Below are positions 49,055 to 61,799 of a DNA stretch of 64,000 nt, in pieces. Each line of letters starts with the position of its first letter. The stretch's first letter is position 1. The notes under the pieces were generated by a model. It was given only the letters and a program-made list of their open reading frames with translations, ran no database searches and was not told where the DNA came from. Made by a program: the position numbers and the translations under genes. Source of the DNA: Odontesthes bonariensis (Eukaryota; Chordata; Actinopteri; Atheriniformes; Atherinopsidae); contig NC_134510.1 of NCBI RefSeq assembly GCF_027942865.1, positions 20,143,209 to 20,207,208 on the forward strand, written 5' to 3'.

Positions 49055-52000
49055 ATCGTGCAATTAAATATTGTCATACATTCTCAAGGCATTCAGTTTT
49101 CACAGAATAACTGCTCATCACACTTTATAAAAAGTTGGAAGAGATTGGTGGTGCAACCACAAATATTACTGTCAAGCTTGAGTATTAACTGCATGAAAAT
49201 ATCCTGACTTACCTTGCCTGACTCTGTTGATAAAAGACGAAAAACTACTATGAGGCATGAACCAAACCTCACACAGAAATACTTTACTTTGAAGTCATAT
49301 ATAGTGTGCCATGAGGAGAAAAAAAACCACCACTTTAAAAAAGCCTGAATGTTACACATGGACTTTTTGGAGGAATCCGCATCAAGCAATCTTGACTATT
49401 GACTGGATGGGGCTCAAGTTATAGGAGAAGCTAGCACAAACGAGGTTGAAAAACAGATTGGTGTGTTTTCCTCTGGCTGCTAAAATGGTGGATGTGACAG
49501 GAAGCTGCAGCAGGGCTGACTCACTAGCTAAGCCTTTTGCACTCAACACACGCAAATCAGAAAGCAAACGCCTTGAAACCAAATTCTTATTTGTTGCATT
49601 TTCAATTGCAAAAAAAAAAAAAGGAACTTAAATCTAGAGTTTTCCATAAAAACAAACTGAAATATGGTGTAGGTCAAAAGGCTGCTGCTCCGAGGTCCAG
49701 TGGCTTCTCATCTACTTTGCTGGTGATTGTTTATTTAGCTCAGTCTAATAACCAATCAAAATGCAGACAGATTTTCTATCTGTCATAAGCCACTGGTCAA
49801 CATTCCTATGTTCTGCACACATTTGCAACACAGAACTATTTCAGCCTAGAAAATAACTCACTCACATCACAAAACTAGAATGAACTGAAAATGAAATCAT
49901 ATTCATAGAAAATAACTACAACAAGTCCGATCTGTAGGTCTTCATGTCTCATCCAAAAGACGGATGGATTTAGTTTATTTGGAGACAGTCCAGTGTCCCA
50001 TCAACAATACCAGGTCTGCAGTCTTTATTTTTCAGAAATTGGTATTACAAACTTGACCTATAAACAGCTTGGTCTTGCAACTAAACTTATTACAAAGTGA
50101 CGCTATTTCGACCATTAATCTTAAGAGTCACCATGAGCACGAGCAGGTATAGCTGATAAGTACATTTCTCTCAAGGTGCCGGGGCAGATAGCCCTCTGCC
50201 AGTCAGGGTTCCCTACTGCAGCTGCTGGGGGCAAATTGAGAGACAGAACGCTCTTGCATAGGGCTGCGACTCCACTCTACATCACTTTCAAATTTGACTG
50301 CTGAGCTTTCCAATAAACTCATTATGTAGACTGACTTTATTCCAGCCATTCATCTGGGAGACAACGTGCTAGTGAAAGGGCATGCTGGTAAGTTTATCTT
50401 ATCGATGTGTTTTCTCTCCGTTCCACTCTTGTTCGCAATTCATGCCATCGTGGGTAAAAGCTACGAGCAATGCCATGAGCAGCCCGGCTGCAAAACAGCT
50501 GTTTTTTCAGGCTGTGTCCGCACATTTCCAATGTAATCTGTGTGTGTCTTTGGGGAAGCAGGCTTTTCCCTGATTCTCACACAGCTGCCCCTTGAGCAAG
50601 CAAGACCCGTGGAGCTGTACTGATGTATCGCTGAAATAAAAACTAAGTGCAAGAAGGGGTTGCATTCTATGTGATTTCCACATGATTTTGGCACTTGGTC
50701 AGTGAAATTTAGCAGCCCCATATCATTATTCTAACGCTGTTTGTTCTGTACAAAATGAGTGCAGCAGAGTGAGTTTTGTGGTGATTGTAGCATATATATA
50801 ATATAGTATAGTGCACTTATGATGTGCAGCTCCATTGGATTTTTATGCACTTTTGCAGAGGAGGTATTAAAAAACATAATGGGAAGCTTCTGAAGGAAAA
50901 TGTTAAAATGGTGAATGAGGCACCATGTTGTTATCCGGTTTCCAGTGTTCCCTAATAAATGTATGCCTGTCATGGCTGCATGCTACCTCTACTGTAGTGT
51001 GACACATTATTCAGAGTTTAATACTGTAGGGGTGTTGAATGAAGAAAAGGTTGAACAAAGTCTTTCCTTACCCACTATGATGAAGTTAATGCATGCTTTA
51101 CAAACCTCAACGCTTTGTTCCACATAGAAAGCTCTCTTTGTGACAAATGGATGGGACTGCAGCACAGTGGAAGACATTTTGTAAAATTACCATTGAAAGG
51201 CGCAGAAGCACGTTGACATTAACACACGGTTGCATCACTCAGCAGCTAAAAGCTGACAGCCTTTGCAAAGCATCCATCTGGTGTGCTTTGGTTTCAATAT
51301 ACAGTAGTGGTGCTTTGTAAGGAGATAGAGAGGTGTGAAATTCTACATTTATGGGTGGATCTGACCCACTTCTTTAAAAGTTCTCTTCAAGATAAGCAGC
51401 CCAGTCTACAGGTTGAAAGAAAAAGAGCTCCATAAATGCCATTTGTGCATTCCTCCATATGATGAAATGCAATGTGTTTGACCATAAACAGATGCCTGCC
51501 AGTGTATGTTAACTTTCATGGTTTTAATAGAAACGTCCACTGTGAAATGCCATGAATAACTGAAGGGAAAACAAACATTTTTTTCTCTTATCAAAAAGCC
51601 ATTTTGAATAGTAGGAACAGAGACTTCAATTGAGCCTCAGAAAAGATGCAACAACAAATCACAATTCATATTTGTTTTAGTTTCTTCTGTAGATGTAGGG
51701 TATTATTACAAGGATAATTTTACTGTACCCTCCAGATGGAGTATGCTCCAACAAATCCTTCATTGTATGTTTAAAAAGTCACTTTTTTCCCTTGCACCAA
51801 ACTCACCTCTATCCACAGCTTTTGACAGAACCCTGTTTCCTTAATTCAGACTCATCACAACCTCAGTTGAAAAGTGTTCAAGTGCTGCGTGAGAACAGAA
51901 CATTTGAATGTCAACAACTAATCCGCAATAATTATATGCTTTGTAGAGTCTGTGTCTTATCCAACTGTTGAGAGCAGGCAGTTCAACGATACCTGTACAC

Positions 52001-53375
52001 ACGTCTTCTCAGAAAGAAATTTGTTTCATTTGAAATAAGCTCGAGTGAATAGACTGCATCAGCAAACAGCTTTTCAAACATGCTCACGAATCCAGGGTCT
52101 GTCTCAGGTCTGTATTTGCATAATGAAATCCTTTGTTTATTATAAACTTGCACCAAGGACCATTAAACAAGCACAAACTAGTAAAATGTGGAGGCTGTGG
52201 TGCAGAATATGAAATCAAAATGCAAATGTGGCTCAAATCTGATATCCAGTCCTCCACGGACCAATATAACACCACTGAGTGCAAGTAGTGTGTACTTGAT
52301 CAGCTATGTTTCTCCACAGCAATGGGCAGGGAGCAGAGGAGCACAAGGCAAAGCAAGATGAGGAGGATGACACTTGATTTCCTCCCGTGAATGAGACTCA
52401 GGTGGATCCTGAGAGCGTGTGGGAGACATGAGATATTAACATGCAGCAGATCAGATCAGCATTAGTACCTTCATGCAGAGAGACTTTTGAGGAGCTACTT
52501 GTGAACCTGTTGCAAACACAGACAAACAGGCAAAATTACAGGCCAGGTCATTAAGGATTTGCATCTTCCCCATGCGTACATATTTATCAGATTGTACATG
52601 CTGTGCCTCACCATTTTTATGCGCCTGTCACCCCTGCTCTGCGCATTCAAGAGTCATCTTATGAATCACCATCTGTAACTGCTATTGTAATGTGTTATAG
52701 AGGGCAATAAGCGTGTATTTGTGGTAGAATAATCTTCCCTCAGCTACTCAGTGATGCACTGTTGTTTCTGGGAAAGTTGCCAGGACAACGTGACCGGAGC
52801 TGAAGTGTGTGGCAAGCTTACATAACCACAAATCTCCGTCTGAGCTGTGTCAATACCATGTAGTAACCCACAGACAACACAGCCAAAATTGATCTACCGT
52901 CCCCTTTATCTTTTTCGTGCAGTCTTATTTCATATGAATGGTTTTTTTTTTCAGGCAAAAGAAGAACCGAAATGTAAAGGTCAAAGTGAAACACACAAAT
53001 GTTACATATAAATGCATATATGCACATATAAATATATACATTTATTTGCTGCAAAGAGACTAAAAAGAAACAAAAATGACTGCACAATATCTCCATTGTT
53101 CTTTAACTGGACATGTTTGTCTGTTGCTGTAAGGAAAGTCATACAGGTTGAATAAAAGGCAAGAATCTGATTTTGCCATTGTAATTTGATTCAAGGACAG
53201 TGCAGCAGTTCCACCTCATTGGGATGTTTTATTCAATCCCCAGTTTTGTGATCAATCAGATCATTAGTGAAGGGAACTGCCTATGAGTCTTGTCTTTTGT
53301 GCTTGTGCAATAAATTGAATAACAGAAACTGTGACGGTAAAAGTGAAAATAGGGAAGTTGTGGAATGTTTGATTG

Positions 53376-53444
53376 CTTGTCAAAAGTATTGATTTTTAGC
53401 ACATAATTGATGTTTGCTAAACATCAATACTTGTCAAAAGTATT
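53376..53444. repeat. Stem-loop flanked by 15-bp direct repeats
   Basis: CTTGTCAAAAGTATT occurs at 53376-53390 and 53430-53444. Between them is a perfect 10-bp hairpin, ATTGATGTTT/AAACATCAAT (53406-53428), with a 3-base loop. Confidence 0.85.
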
Positions 53445-54495
53445 ATCTGTGTCAGCACAGATATTTAGGTAACTGATAACTAAAGCAAGACTGAAAGATG
53501 TCTCACATTGAGAGATGCTGCTTGACGTAAAGTTACATACCAAACTCAGAGTAGAATTATCCAGCCTCTCCATCTTTATCTCCATCTATGATCTCCATCC
53601 ACAACTTCAAATCAGGTTGTATTTGCTGCATCTCAGCCGGGGGAAGTCAGAACTCTTTTGCACTTCAGAACACTCACTGATTACAAAGACTCACTGTCTT
53701 TTCCCCACGAACATCTCTTTTGAAAGTTTTGGCAAATATTCTTGACCATCAGACTTCCATGGTACAAACGGTTGTCGTGACAATAATTTAGGCTCATAGT
53801 GACTTGTTAATGTGTCCTTGCTCCTGATTTGATCCAATAAATGGTTAAAGGTCCACACTTTCATAACACCTTCTAACCTTGTCTCGTGTCTACAAAGTTC
53901 TTCAAGGTGTGTTTCTCAATTGCCTGAACAACAGCACCATAGCAGCCGTAGCAAAAGTCTCTGAAAGCCTTCTGTAATGCCAGTCCTGACCCAGTGTGTT
54001 GGCTCCTATGGTTTTTTTTGTTTAGGGTTCTCTGGTTTTGTTGATTGATCTGGATACACTTCACATAACTTCCCTGCATCGGTTGTTCTGCTGTTGTTAA
54101 GTATTTGGTTCTATGGATGAACTAATCGTTGCCTTGGTGACTTGCCAGGTTTGTAAAATGCTAGAATGTTGCAGTTTGCATTCAAGTTTCAAAGGCAGCG
54201 GCTGATAAGGGATGTTTGGGTTGTAACAGGCTCACTCAGGGTAACCACAAAAGGTCCCGTTGAAAGGTGAATTTATTTCTTGTATCAGCCTTTGCAAAGT
54301 GGTAACCATGGCTAGTATATATCGGGTAGATAGTGTAAGAACCAAACAGGATGAAATGTACATGTGTACATGTTTTGTACACCTTTTCCTGAAGGTTCTC
54401 CCACTTCTCTCAAGAAGATGGTACTGTATAGGATTTCCAGTTTGTGTTATGCACATCCACTTTTGTGGAAATCATGTTGTCATGCATGGAGGTGA

Positions 54496-54964
54496 TGTCA
54501 CGCCCATGGGATTTTCCACCTTTTTTTAGTTTTATGTTTTAAGTTGTTTTATGTCTTGGTTTTTCAGTTCATGTCTTGCATTTAGTTTTTCATTGTCTTC
54601 CCCACAGTTTCTGTTTGCTCATTAGTTTCACTCACATAACCTGTTCATTGTCCCCAGCTGCACTCATTCACAATCACCCAGTTCCCTATTGAGTTTCCAG
54701 GCCCCCCTGTCCTTTTGTGAGATCTTTACCTGCTTTTCACCCCTCGTGCCACGACGCCACGTTAAAGTTAAGTGTTTTTTTACGTTATGCCAAGTCTTTT
54801 GTTTTTCTTTCGTCATGTTCATGTTCTTGTCCCACAGTTTAAGTTTTTTCGTTATCCGGCTCATTCGCGCCTTTTGTTTTGCCTTAAGTTAAAAATAAAA
54901 CCAAGTTTGCTTTCTACTTCTCTCGAGTCCGCATCCGTGTCCTACCCACCACCCAGTCCTGACA
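54496..54964 (+). mobile_element. Solo LTR with 5-bp target duplication
   Basis: The 469-base element starts TGTCACGCCC and ends CCTGACA (TG...CA). GGTGA at 54491-54495 is repeated at 54965-54969. A poly(A) signal AATAAA lies about 70 bases before the end. No internal region or partner LTR is present. Its ends resemble those of the LTR at 4866-5575, but the bodies are not obviously alike. Confidence 0.87.
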
Positions 54965-54969
54965 GGTGA

Positions 54970-55946
54970 TATGATTTCTGTCTGGGAAATCACCAGTGAA
55001 CTGTGTTTGATATTCATCCAGGTGCCATCCAGGTAACTGGACTACAGCTTCTCCCACCTGCATGTATCCAGTGCCAATTTCTTTATTTTTTTATTTTTTT
55101 ATTTTTTATTATTATTTTTTTTACTTTTATTTATTTATTTTTTATGGGTGTTGTGGGGTACACTGATGAGGACACAGCTGGGCCAACTTCTCTGGGATTT
55201 CCAGATGTTGAAATTAAGGGGTTGAGGTGATCAAGTCTGGCTTGAGTTGAATACTTCTATCCACAGATCCTGTTGATACTGCTCCCACTGCTTGTGTTGT
55301 AAGAGTATTATTTTTACAGGATCACCTGTTCTACTTTCATTTTTCAAAGTATTTTGTACAAGACCCACAGAATTTTCTTTGGGTTTTTAAAATAGTGGAC
55401 GGACATCTCTATAAAAAGTTTTTTAGAGACTATCCTCCCAAAAATGTCTGCTTAACCCATAATATCATTAAAAAAATAGTCCACTTCTTGTAGTCGTGAG
55501 AGCAACAGTATATTAAGTGTGAGAGGTGTCCTTTAATGGGATGGTTGCGTAGTGGAAAGAATGTCTTTTAGTCCTAATTATGATGTTTTTTATTAACCCT
55601 AACCAAGTAGTTTTGCTTTCTAGCTGTCACCAACACAGCCTAAACCCAAACAAGTAAGAAAGGTGTTGAAGTAAAGTAAAGTGCGGTCATGTTATTAACT
55701 GAATGTTACTTAGAGGTGAGGAAACAGATATTTGGCTCCATCACGCATCCAACAAATGCCCTCGGTTTAAAGCACTGCGCTGTAACTGTGGAATTTGTTT
55801 ACATTTTATTTTCACAGTTAAAAAAAGAAAAAAATCCAGATCTCGATTCACACACACACGTGACCTCATTTCTTATTGATGTCGATTCACCTGCGTGTAT
55901 ATTTTCCTGAAAGAAGACAGACCATAACAGAACAGCCTGTCCACTT
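54970..55946. other. Spacer with T-rich low-complexity tract
   Basis: Contains a T-rich, TTTA-like tract at about 55079-55145; nothing else recognised. Confidence 0.5.
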
Positions 55947-55952
55947 GGAGGC

Positions 55953-56168
55953 AACGGAAGAGTATCAGGGCCAGGCATAAGAAAAAATATTTATATTTTG
56001 CCTGTCGAGAATAAAGTCGACATGTCGAGATTAAAGTCGAAATTTCGAAAATCAAGTAATTAGATGATGGACCAGAGGAGTTGACTTTTTTCTCGACATG
56101 TCGACTTTAATCTCGACAGGCAAAACATTATTATTTTTTCTTATGCCTGGCCCTAATACTCTTCCGTA
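55953..56168. mobile_element. Foldback MITE with 6-bp target duplication
   Basis: Nearly the whole 216-base element is two inverted arms of about 88 bases (55953-56040 and 56081-56168), sharing CGGAAGAGTAT, GGGCCAGGCATAAGAAAAAA, TTGCCTGTCGAGA and GTCGACATGTCGAG. GGAGGC occurs at 55947-55952 and 56169-56174. Non-coding, non-autonomous DNA element. Confidence 0.85.
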
Positions 56169-56174
56169 GGAGGC

Positions 56175-59100
56175 GGTTATAACACAGAAGGAAAAAAAAA
56201 TTTGCGCCGATGAGGGAAAAACCCGCAGCAATGGCAACAACTTAACTTTGCTGATGCCGGAAAAACAGGATAATTTCCCCACGTGGGACTATTTCAGCTT
56301 TTTACCAGATGACGCTGCAAAAAGTGACATTATCTGTAAGCTGTCTTTTACTATCGCAGCATCGCAAAGTAACACCTCCAATATCAACAATTGCCTCATG
56401 TATCACAGCAAAATACAACATGAGATGGCAATGAAGGACACATCTGAAAACACCAGCGGGAAGATCACACAAATATCCACAACTCAGACATTACACAGTG
56501 GATCATCGCACTCTTTAAGTTCCCAGTAGAGTAGAAATGTTTAACAGATGCTATCGCCAATATTTGTTTTTCCTTTTTGCTCGAGTGCAATAAATATTTG
56601 ATTGAAAACAAATGGGATTGTGAGAGAACTGTGATCTCAATTCATATGGAGAAAAATCCCAATTAACATTGAAGCCAGAGCCGTGGAGCCCCAGTTCTAG
56701 CTGCTTTGAGTTGAGCTTTAACATTTCTGGAAATGGATTTTCTTGTGATGACAGATAAAGAACAGCTACAAATGCTTTATCTTCCTCTGTAGGAACTGTT
56801 TTTTTTTTTTTTTCCACGTGCTGGCCTCTTTAGGATAACTTGACTGGTGGCTGTGATCTGACCTCTTTCAGTAATGTCTGGACACTCAGACAGACATTCA
56901 TCTCCCTGGTGTGTTGGACAAGGAGAGGGCATATTCGTGACCTGTGACAGTGACGGCACACTCAATCAAGGCCACAGAGCAAGAGATAATTAAGAGACTG
57001 AAAAAAATTGCACTCCTTCGACATCTGACTTTGCACTGCTGTGGACAGGACAACACCTCATCATTTCTGAATCTGTGAAAAATCCTAAATATAAACTACT
57101 TTCAGTATTGTTATGGTGTGTATACAGTATGATATGATGCCACTCACTCACTGGAGCAAGGATCAAGTGTGGTAAAACCAAAAGCTCAGAGGAGGAATTC
57201 AATTTTCATTTTCAAAGGGATTTTCACTGCACACATGCAAGTCCTTCACAATGTCATCTCCCCTCAAGCCCAATGAATCTGTTTAAAAAACCCTTCTAAA
57301 CACTGGACTCATAGTCCCCGGCACTGTTGCCATGGAGGCCACTTCAATATCAAGTTTCCCTCCTCCTAATATGGTTACAGGCCTTATGAACAGCACATTT
57401 CATTACGGTTCCCAAACCAGATTAAAGCCGGCTTGTTCTGGAACAACCGAGGGCCTTAACCTGCTGCTACAGCAGGCGGGGCATGTTTGGATTCTCTGGG
57501 ATCCTTCTTTATTAAGTTTCTCCAATCGTTGCACTCTGGGACACAAAGTTTTTCATGTCTCATGTCCCAACAGTGTTGAATAACAGCACTTTATTGAAAG
57601 CTCTGCTCCTACTAGCTCATATTTTGAAAACGTGGATCACAACAAATGTATAAGAATGTTGCATTTATGAAGCGACTCTCTCCAGCCATTACAGACCTTC
57701 CGATGTGACTGTTCTTCATCGTTCGTAATGTCCTCCTCTTGCTGCCCCTCCTTGTCATTTCAGAGGGAACGCTAACAAACGTTAAGCTCACAAAAACAAA
57801 AGCCTAACAGTCAAACGCTGCCAAAATGAGCTCCCACACATTAAACAATGTCTTAGTGTGTGTACTGCAAACATATGCCACTGCATCTACAGGGCTGGCA
57901 TTCCAGTGGGTGAGTAAAGAACAATCTACTATAGTAGGCGCCTCTAATGGAATTAAAATGTTTCACACCTCAAAGATTAAATTCATGGGTGATAATTCAA
58001 ATTTAGAAAGGCATGCTCAGATTCAGCCTTCTCTTTTACTCTCTGTCTCCTTTGCATGTAGTGGGGGCTGGAGACTGTAGGGAGTCATCGTCAAAAGCAC
58101 TCATGTGCCACTAAGAGGATTCAAACTATAGCTATGAAATGATCAGCAGTGTAAGGAAAAACAAAAGAAAACATTGATCAGCATCTTCTAATGTCTCCTT
58201 TGTGTCTGCTTGTTCAGCTCAGTAATGAATCAGTGTGCTACATCCTCCCAGCAAAGAGTGCTTCTCATGTGATGTTCCTCAGTCCGAGAGAATTGTTAAT
58301 CAATAAGCCTATCAAGCCTCTCTTGTTCCAAGGTCAAAAGCATCTATAACAACACACCATAATTCAAACTTCTCATCTTCCACTTTCAACCACTGTTTAT
58401 CTTGATTGCATTTCTAAGATCCCAAGAAGGATGTTTATCTATATTCCTGACTGCCACCGTAGATAGTTATGAAATATTCCAATACATGTGATTAAGTCAC
58501 CAAAGCTGACAAGTGTCATTACTTTTTTATTCACATTTAATGGCCTCCGAGCTAAGGGATCCTCTCTGAGCGTCGTGATGAATATTCGATGTCGGCAGAA
58601 ACATATTTCTCCCAGCAGCACCACATCAGGAAAAAGAATCGTGCTGTTCTATTGTATCACCTGCAGAGCAGAAACACCTGCTGAGATATTCTGCACACCA
58701 GAGGGACCTTTGGTGAGGAGGAGATTGATTTGAGGACGAGCGGACCAATAAAATAAATGTATATGTAAAGACTCAGCGTTTTCTGTATCATCAAGCAGCA
58801 GGGGGCGCTAGTAGGCCAGAAATGGAGTTGGTGAACTCGGAGCAGGAGCTCAGGATTTTTTCTCTGATGTGGTGCTGCATAAGCTCTTCAGCAACACAAA
58901 CCCGGTTCCCTTCCTTCTTTTTTTTTTTTTTTTTTGTTTGTTGCTAAGTGTGGACAGTGCACAAACAAAACCAAAAAAAAAAATGTATTAAAAAAAATCA
59001 ATTCTCTTTTGCTTTGACAGGGACTTGCAAGCTCCCCCACCACCTCCACCAAATGCTGTGCCGCACTTTTGAATAATGCTTGGTTTATATTGTACGAGGT

Positions 59101-61580
59101 ATATAACCCACATAACGGCTTCTGTTGTGCCTTTGCTGAACAAAAACGTAACCGTACACAGCAGAAAAGCACTGCATTTCAGAGTCTCTTTTTTGTAAAG
59201 TCCTTGTTTGGATGTAGAGACAATGTCCTTCCCTTTACCAAGATAAACCCTGCAGTATCATTGCATAGTCTGTTGTTAAGCTGTTCTCTCAAAAAGTTTG
59301 TGCAGTGGCTCTCATTACATACATGAAAGTGTTTCAGTGCAATACAGCTCTTATGACAAGGAGCTCACACTTGGCTTGATTCTCCTCCTTTTTGCCCCCC
59401 CCTCTTGGTGTGTCACTGTTCTCTCTACATCTCCCAGTAAAGAGCTGTGTTCATGAGACACAATTCACTCTTCCGTATTCACTCTATTGTTACTCGGGCA
59501 TTCAAGCGCCTGAGTCCATCATTCTTTTTTTTCCTTCTAAAAGATTTTTACATGGAAACTTGGAGGACTATGAAACATGTGTAGCTGAATGGGTTTTTAA
59601 TGTTTAGGACAATTTGAGCATTTTGAGACATTTGCTAAAGGACCTTTAGGGGAGCTTTACATGTGGGTACCGAAAGTCGCTCAACTGAGCGAGTTCAGTG
59701 ATTTGGTTTTGGTTAACAGAGTTAATTCCCGTGTTAATTGGTCCCTGTGAAGCTATTTGTTTAAAGAAGCATTTGATCATCGCAAAAGAGATGGAAAAAG
59801 TGGCATCTTATTTACTGTAAATTCTACTATCCATTATCAAAGATAGGGGCTGTAAAGAAGGTCAAAAATAGTTTTTTTGATGAACAAATCCTGACATTTT
59901 AACACAAAGCATTCAGATATAACGACTACTGACTGAGGGCTGAGGGAGATCTCATAGCATTTATCTAAGTAAGAACACAAATAGAGCAATGCAAAAATAT
60001 TCAACTATTGGTCACAAACATACACTCAGATCATTAAATTCAAAAAATGGCTTGGTTCCTGACTAATGTATTCTTCTTTTTAGATTATTAATGCAGATGT
60101 GCTGCTTGCACAGTGCTGCTATAGCTGCTGGAGGTAAAGCCACTAAGAAATACTTTATATTCAGTTTTATATAAAGTGACATTAGGGCCGTGAGATGTCT
60201 AATGGGTGAAAAAAAGAGAGGAAAAAACAAACTTCTGATACACATCTTTTTTTCTGAGTCTTTATTTTTTTTAGTGCTTTGAGTTCTGCGTAACTTTTGG
60301 TTCGCTTGAACATTTATAGAAATAAAACCATGGGAGAAGGCTTGGGGGGGCAGTGCCTGGCAGAGCTGTTAAGAGCTCACTGTCGTCTGAAATGTGAGAA
60401 TGGCTTCATGCTGCTTTTTGTCAGACTTCCAAAGCTGAAAACATTGAAGACCACCAGTGTGGTTCACAGCCACGTGGCTTATTTAATTGTGTAAGTTCTT
60501 CATCTCAGAAGTAGCTAATGACAATAGGAGTAAATAAACGTAAGCAGCATGTAAGCAGGTACCTCAAAAGTGTACTCACATACAGTACTTAAATAAATGT
60601 ATTTGGCTACTTTTCACCACTGCTGACTGGTGCCACAAAAAGGGGATGTAATTAAATGCTTACGTAATGCTTTTTAAAAAAAATAAATGGGACCTCTTCT
60701 CTTTGAAACACATTATTTCTGTTTGGCCGGCACTTCGGAAACGACATGCAAGGATTTGCAGTAATGCACATTAGGGTCGTCAGACTGGACCATAACAGAG
60801 ATATTAAAAAGCAAAACTCTGTTCCTGTATTGTTTTTGTTTTTGTTATTTTAAATTATACTGTGCGAATGCAGTCTGGGCTAAATCTGAGTCCTCCGGAG
60901 CACCACCATGTTCCTCAGGGACTTTGATTTCCATTGCCAAAACCATTCCTGAACAGCTATTGACAAGCCAGAAAGGCAGCTTTATGAGGCAGGAAGTTTG
61001 TTCCTTTCTTCTCATTGGACGTAAAGAGAAAAGAATAGGTAACATTATGAGATGTGCGTCATTAAAAAGGGTGCTAATGGCTGCTCTTTAACGCTGAGCC
61101 CGGGCTGCCGCTGCAGACATCAGTGCTCTACACTGATTGCCACTGCAGCCTCAGCATCACTTAACTTCACATTAAACAGGCCTATGCTCTGTCTAATTTG
61201 AGCTGGGGTATAAAGGAAAAGTCAGCGAGGGCATTAATGGAAACAAAAAGAATCTATTCTCTTCTCCTTTTCTTGGTCAGAAGAAAATGAGACGCTCTTT
61301 ATTGTCTTAAAATGTAGAAGTTAACGTTATGGACGTTCTTGTGGAAGGAAGTGCGAAACCAAAACCTCATGAGCAATAACTTCTCCGGGTTGCTTTTTTC
61401 TGTCACAGCTTTGGTAACATTTTCGCAAACATTTCACGCATGTCTGATAAAGTGGGGATGCTTTCAAAAATTTTGCCATTAATAGCTTTCATCTATCAAT
61501 TACGTTAATATGATACATGTGCTGTTCACACAGACACGCTTTCATGTGCCCCTCTTTTTAAAACAGTAAATCTCACAGGT
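56175..61580. other. Gene-poor region
   Basis: No gene firmly recognised. A short minus-strand open tail at about 60857-60966 has coding-like composition behind a possible acceptor but is too short to call. 61060-61240 is GC-richer and repeat-free. Confidence 0.45.
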
Positions 61581-61584
61581 ATAC

Positions 61585-61794
61585 CTGCAGACAGTTTCTC
61601 AAAGTGCTCGACAGGTGCTCTTGATTGACTCGAGGATCTGGAGGTTCTGCTCAATTGCATCTGTCTCTTCATGAAGTCCCAGTCTGACTGCATGGTGCTG
61701 AGAACAGGCCTCTGTGGAGACCGTAACTTCTGTTCCACGACTCCTTGCTCTTCTTCTTTTTGTAAGTAGTTCTTTATTTCTCTAACCATGCAAA
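61585..61794 (-). CDS. Putative orphan coding exon, gene not recognised
   Basis: On the minus strand, CCGCAG|TTTGC at 61794 and CTGCAG|gtatac at 61585 bound 210 bases with one open frame of 69 codons (2 leading bases, 1 trailing). The peptide is hydrophilic and unlike random AT-rich translation: acidic-basic start (REIKNYLQKEEEQ), then RSPQRPVLSTMQSDWDFMKR, a serine-arginine stretch and PVEHFEKLSAG. I know no family for it. The polypyrimidine tract before the acceptor is weak. It could be one exon of a minus-strand gene whose other exons lie outside the window or are missed, or a chance frame. Confidence 0.35.
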
Positions 61795-61799
61795 CTGCG

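Larger units (their letters stand above)
48192..54490. other. Gene-poor region
   Basis: No gene recognised. Contains the (CTTT)n tract at 49009-49054, the hairpin with flanking duplication at 53376-53444, and 52540-52810, a stretch of balanced composition that could be regulatory. Short open frames lack family signatures. Confidence 0.5.

Noticed and set aside
60857..60966. Short coding-like minus-strand tail ending in a stop
   Set aside because: Only about 35 codons, and its phase does not match the putative exon at 61585-61794 with the likeliest splice sites.
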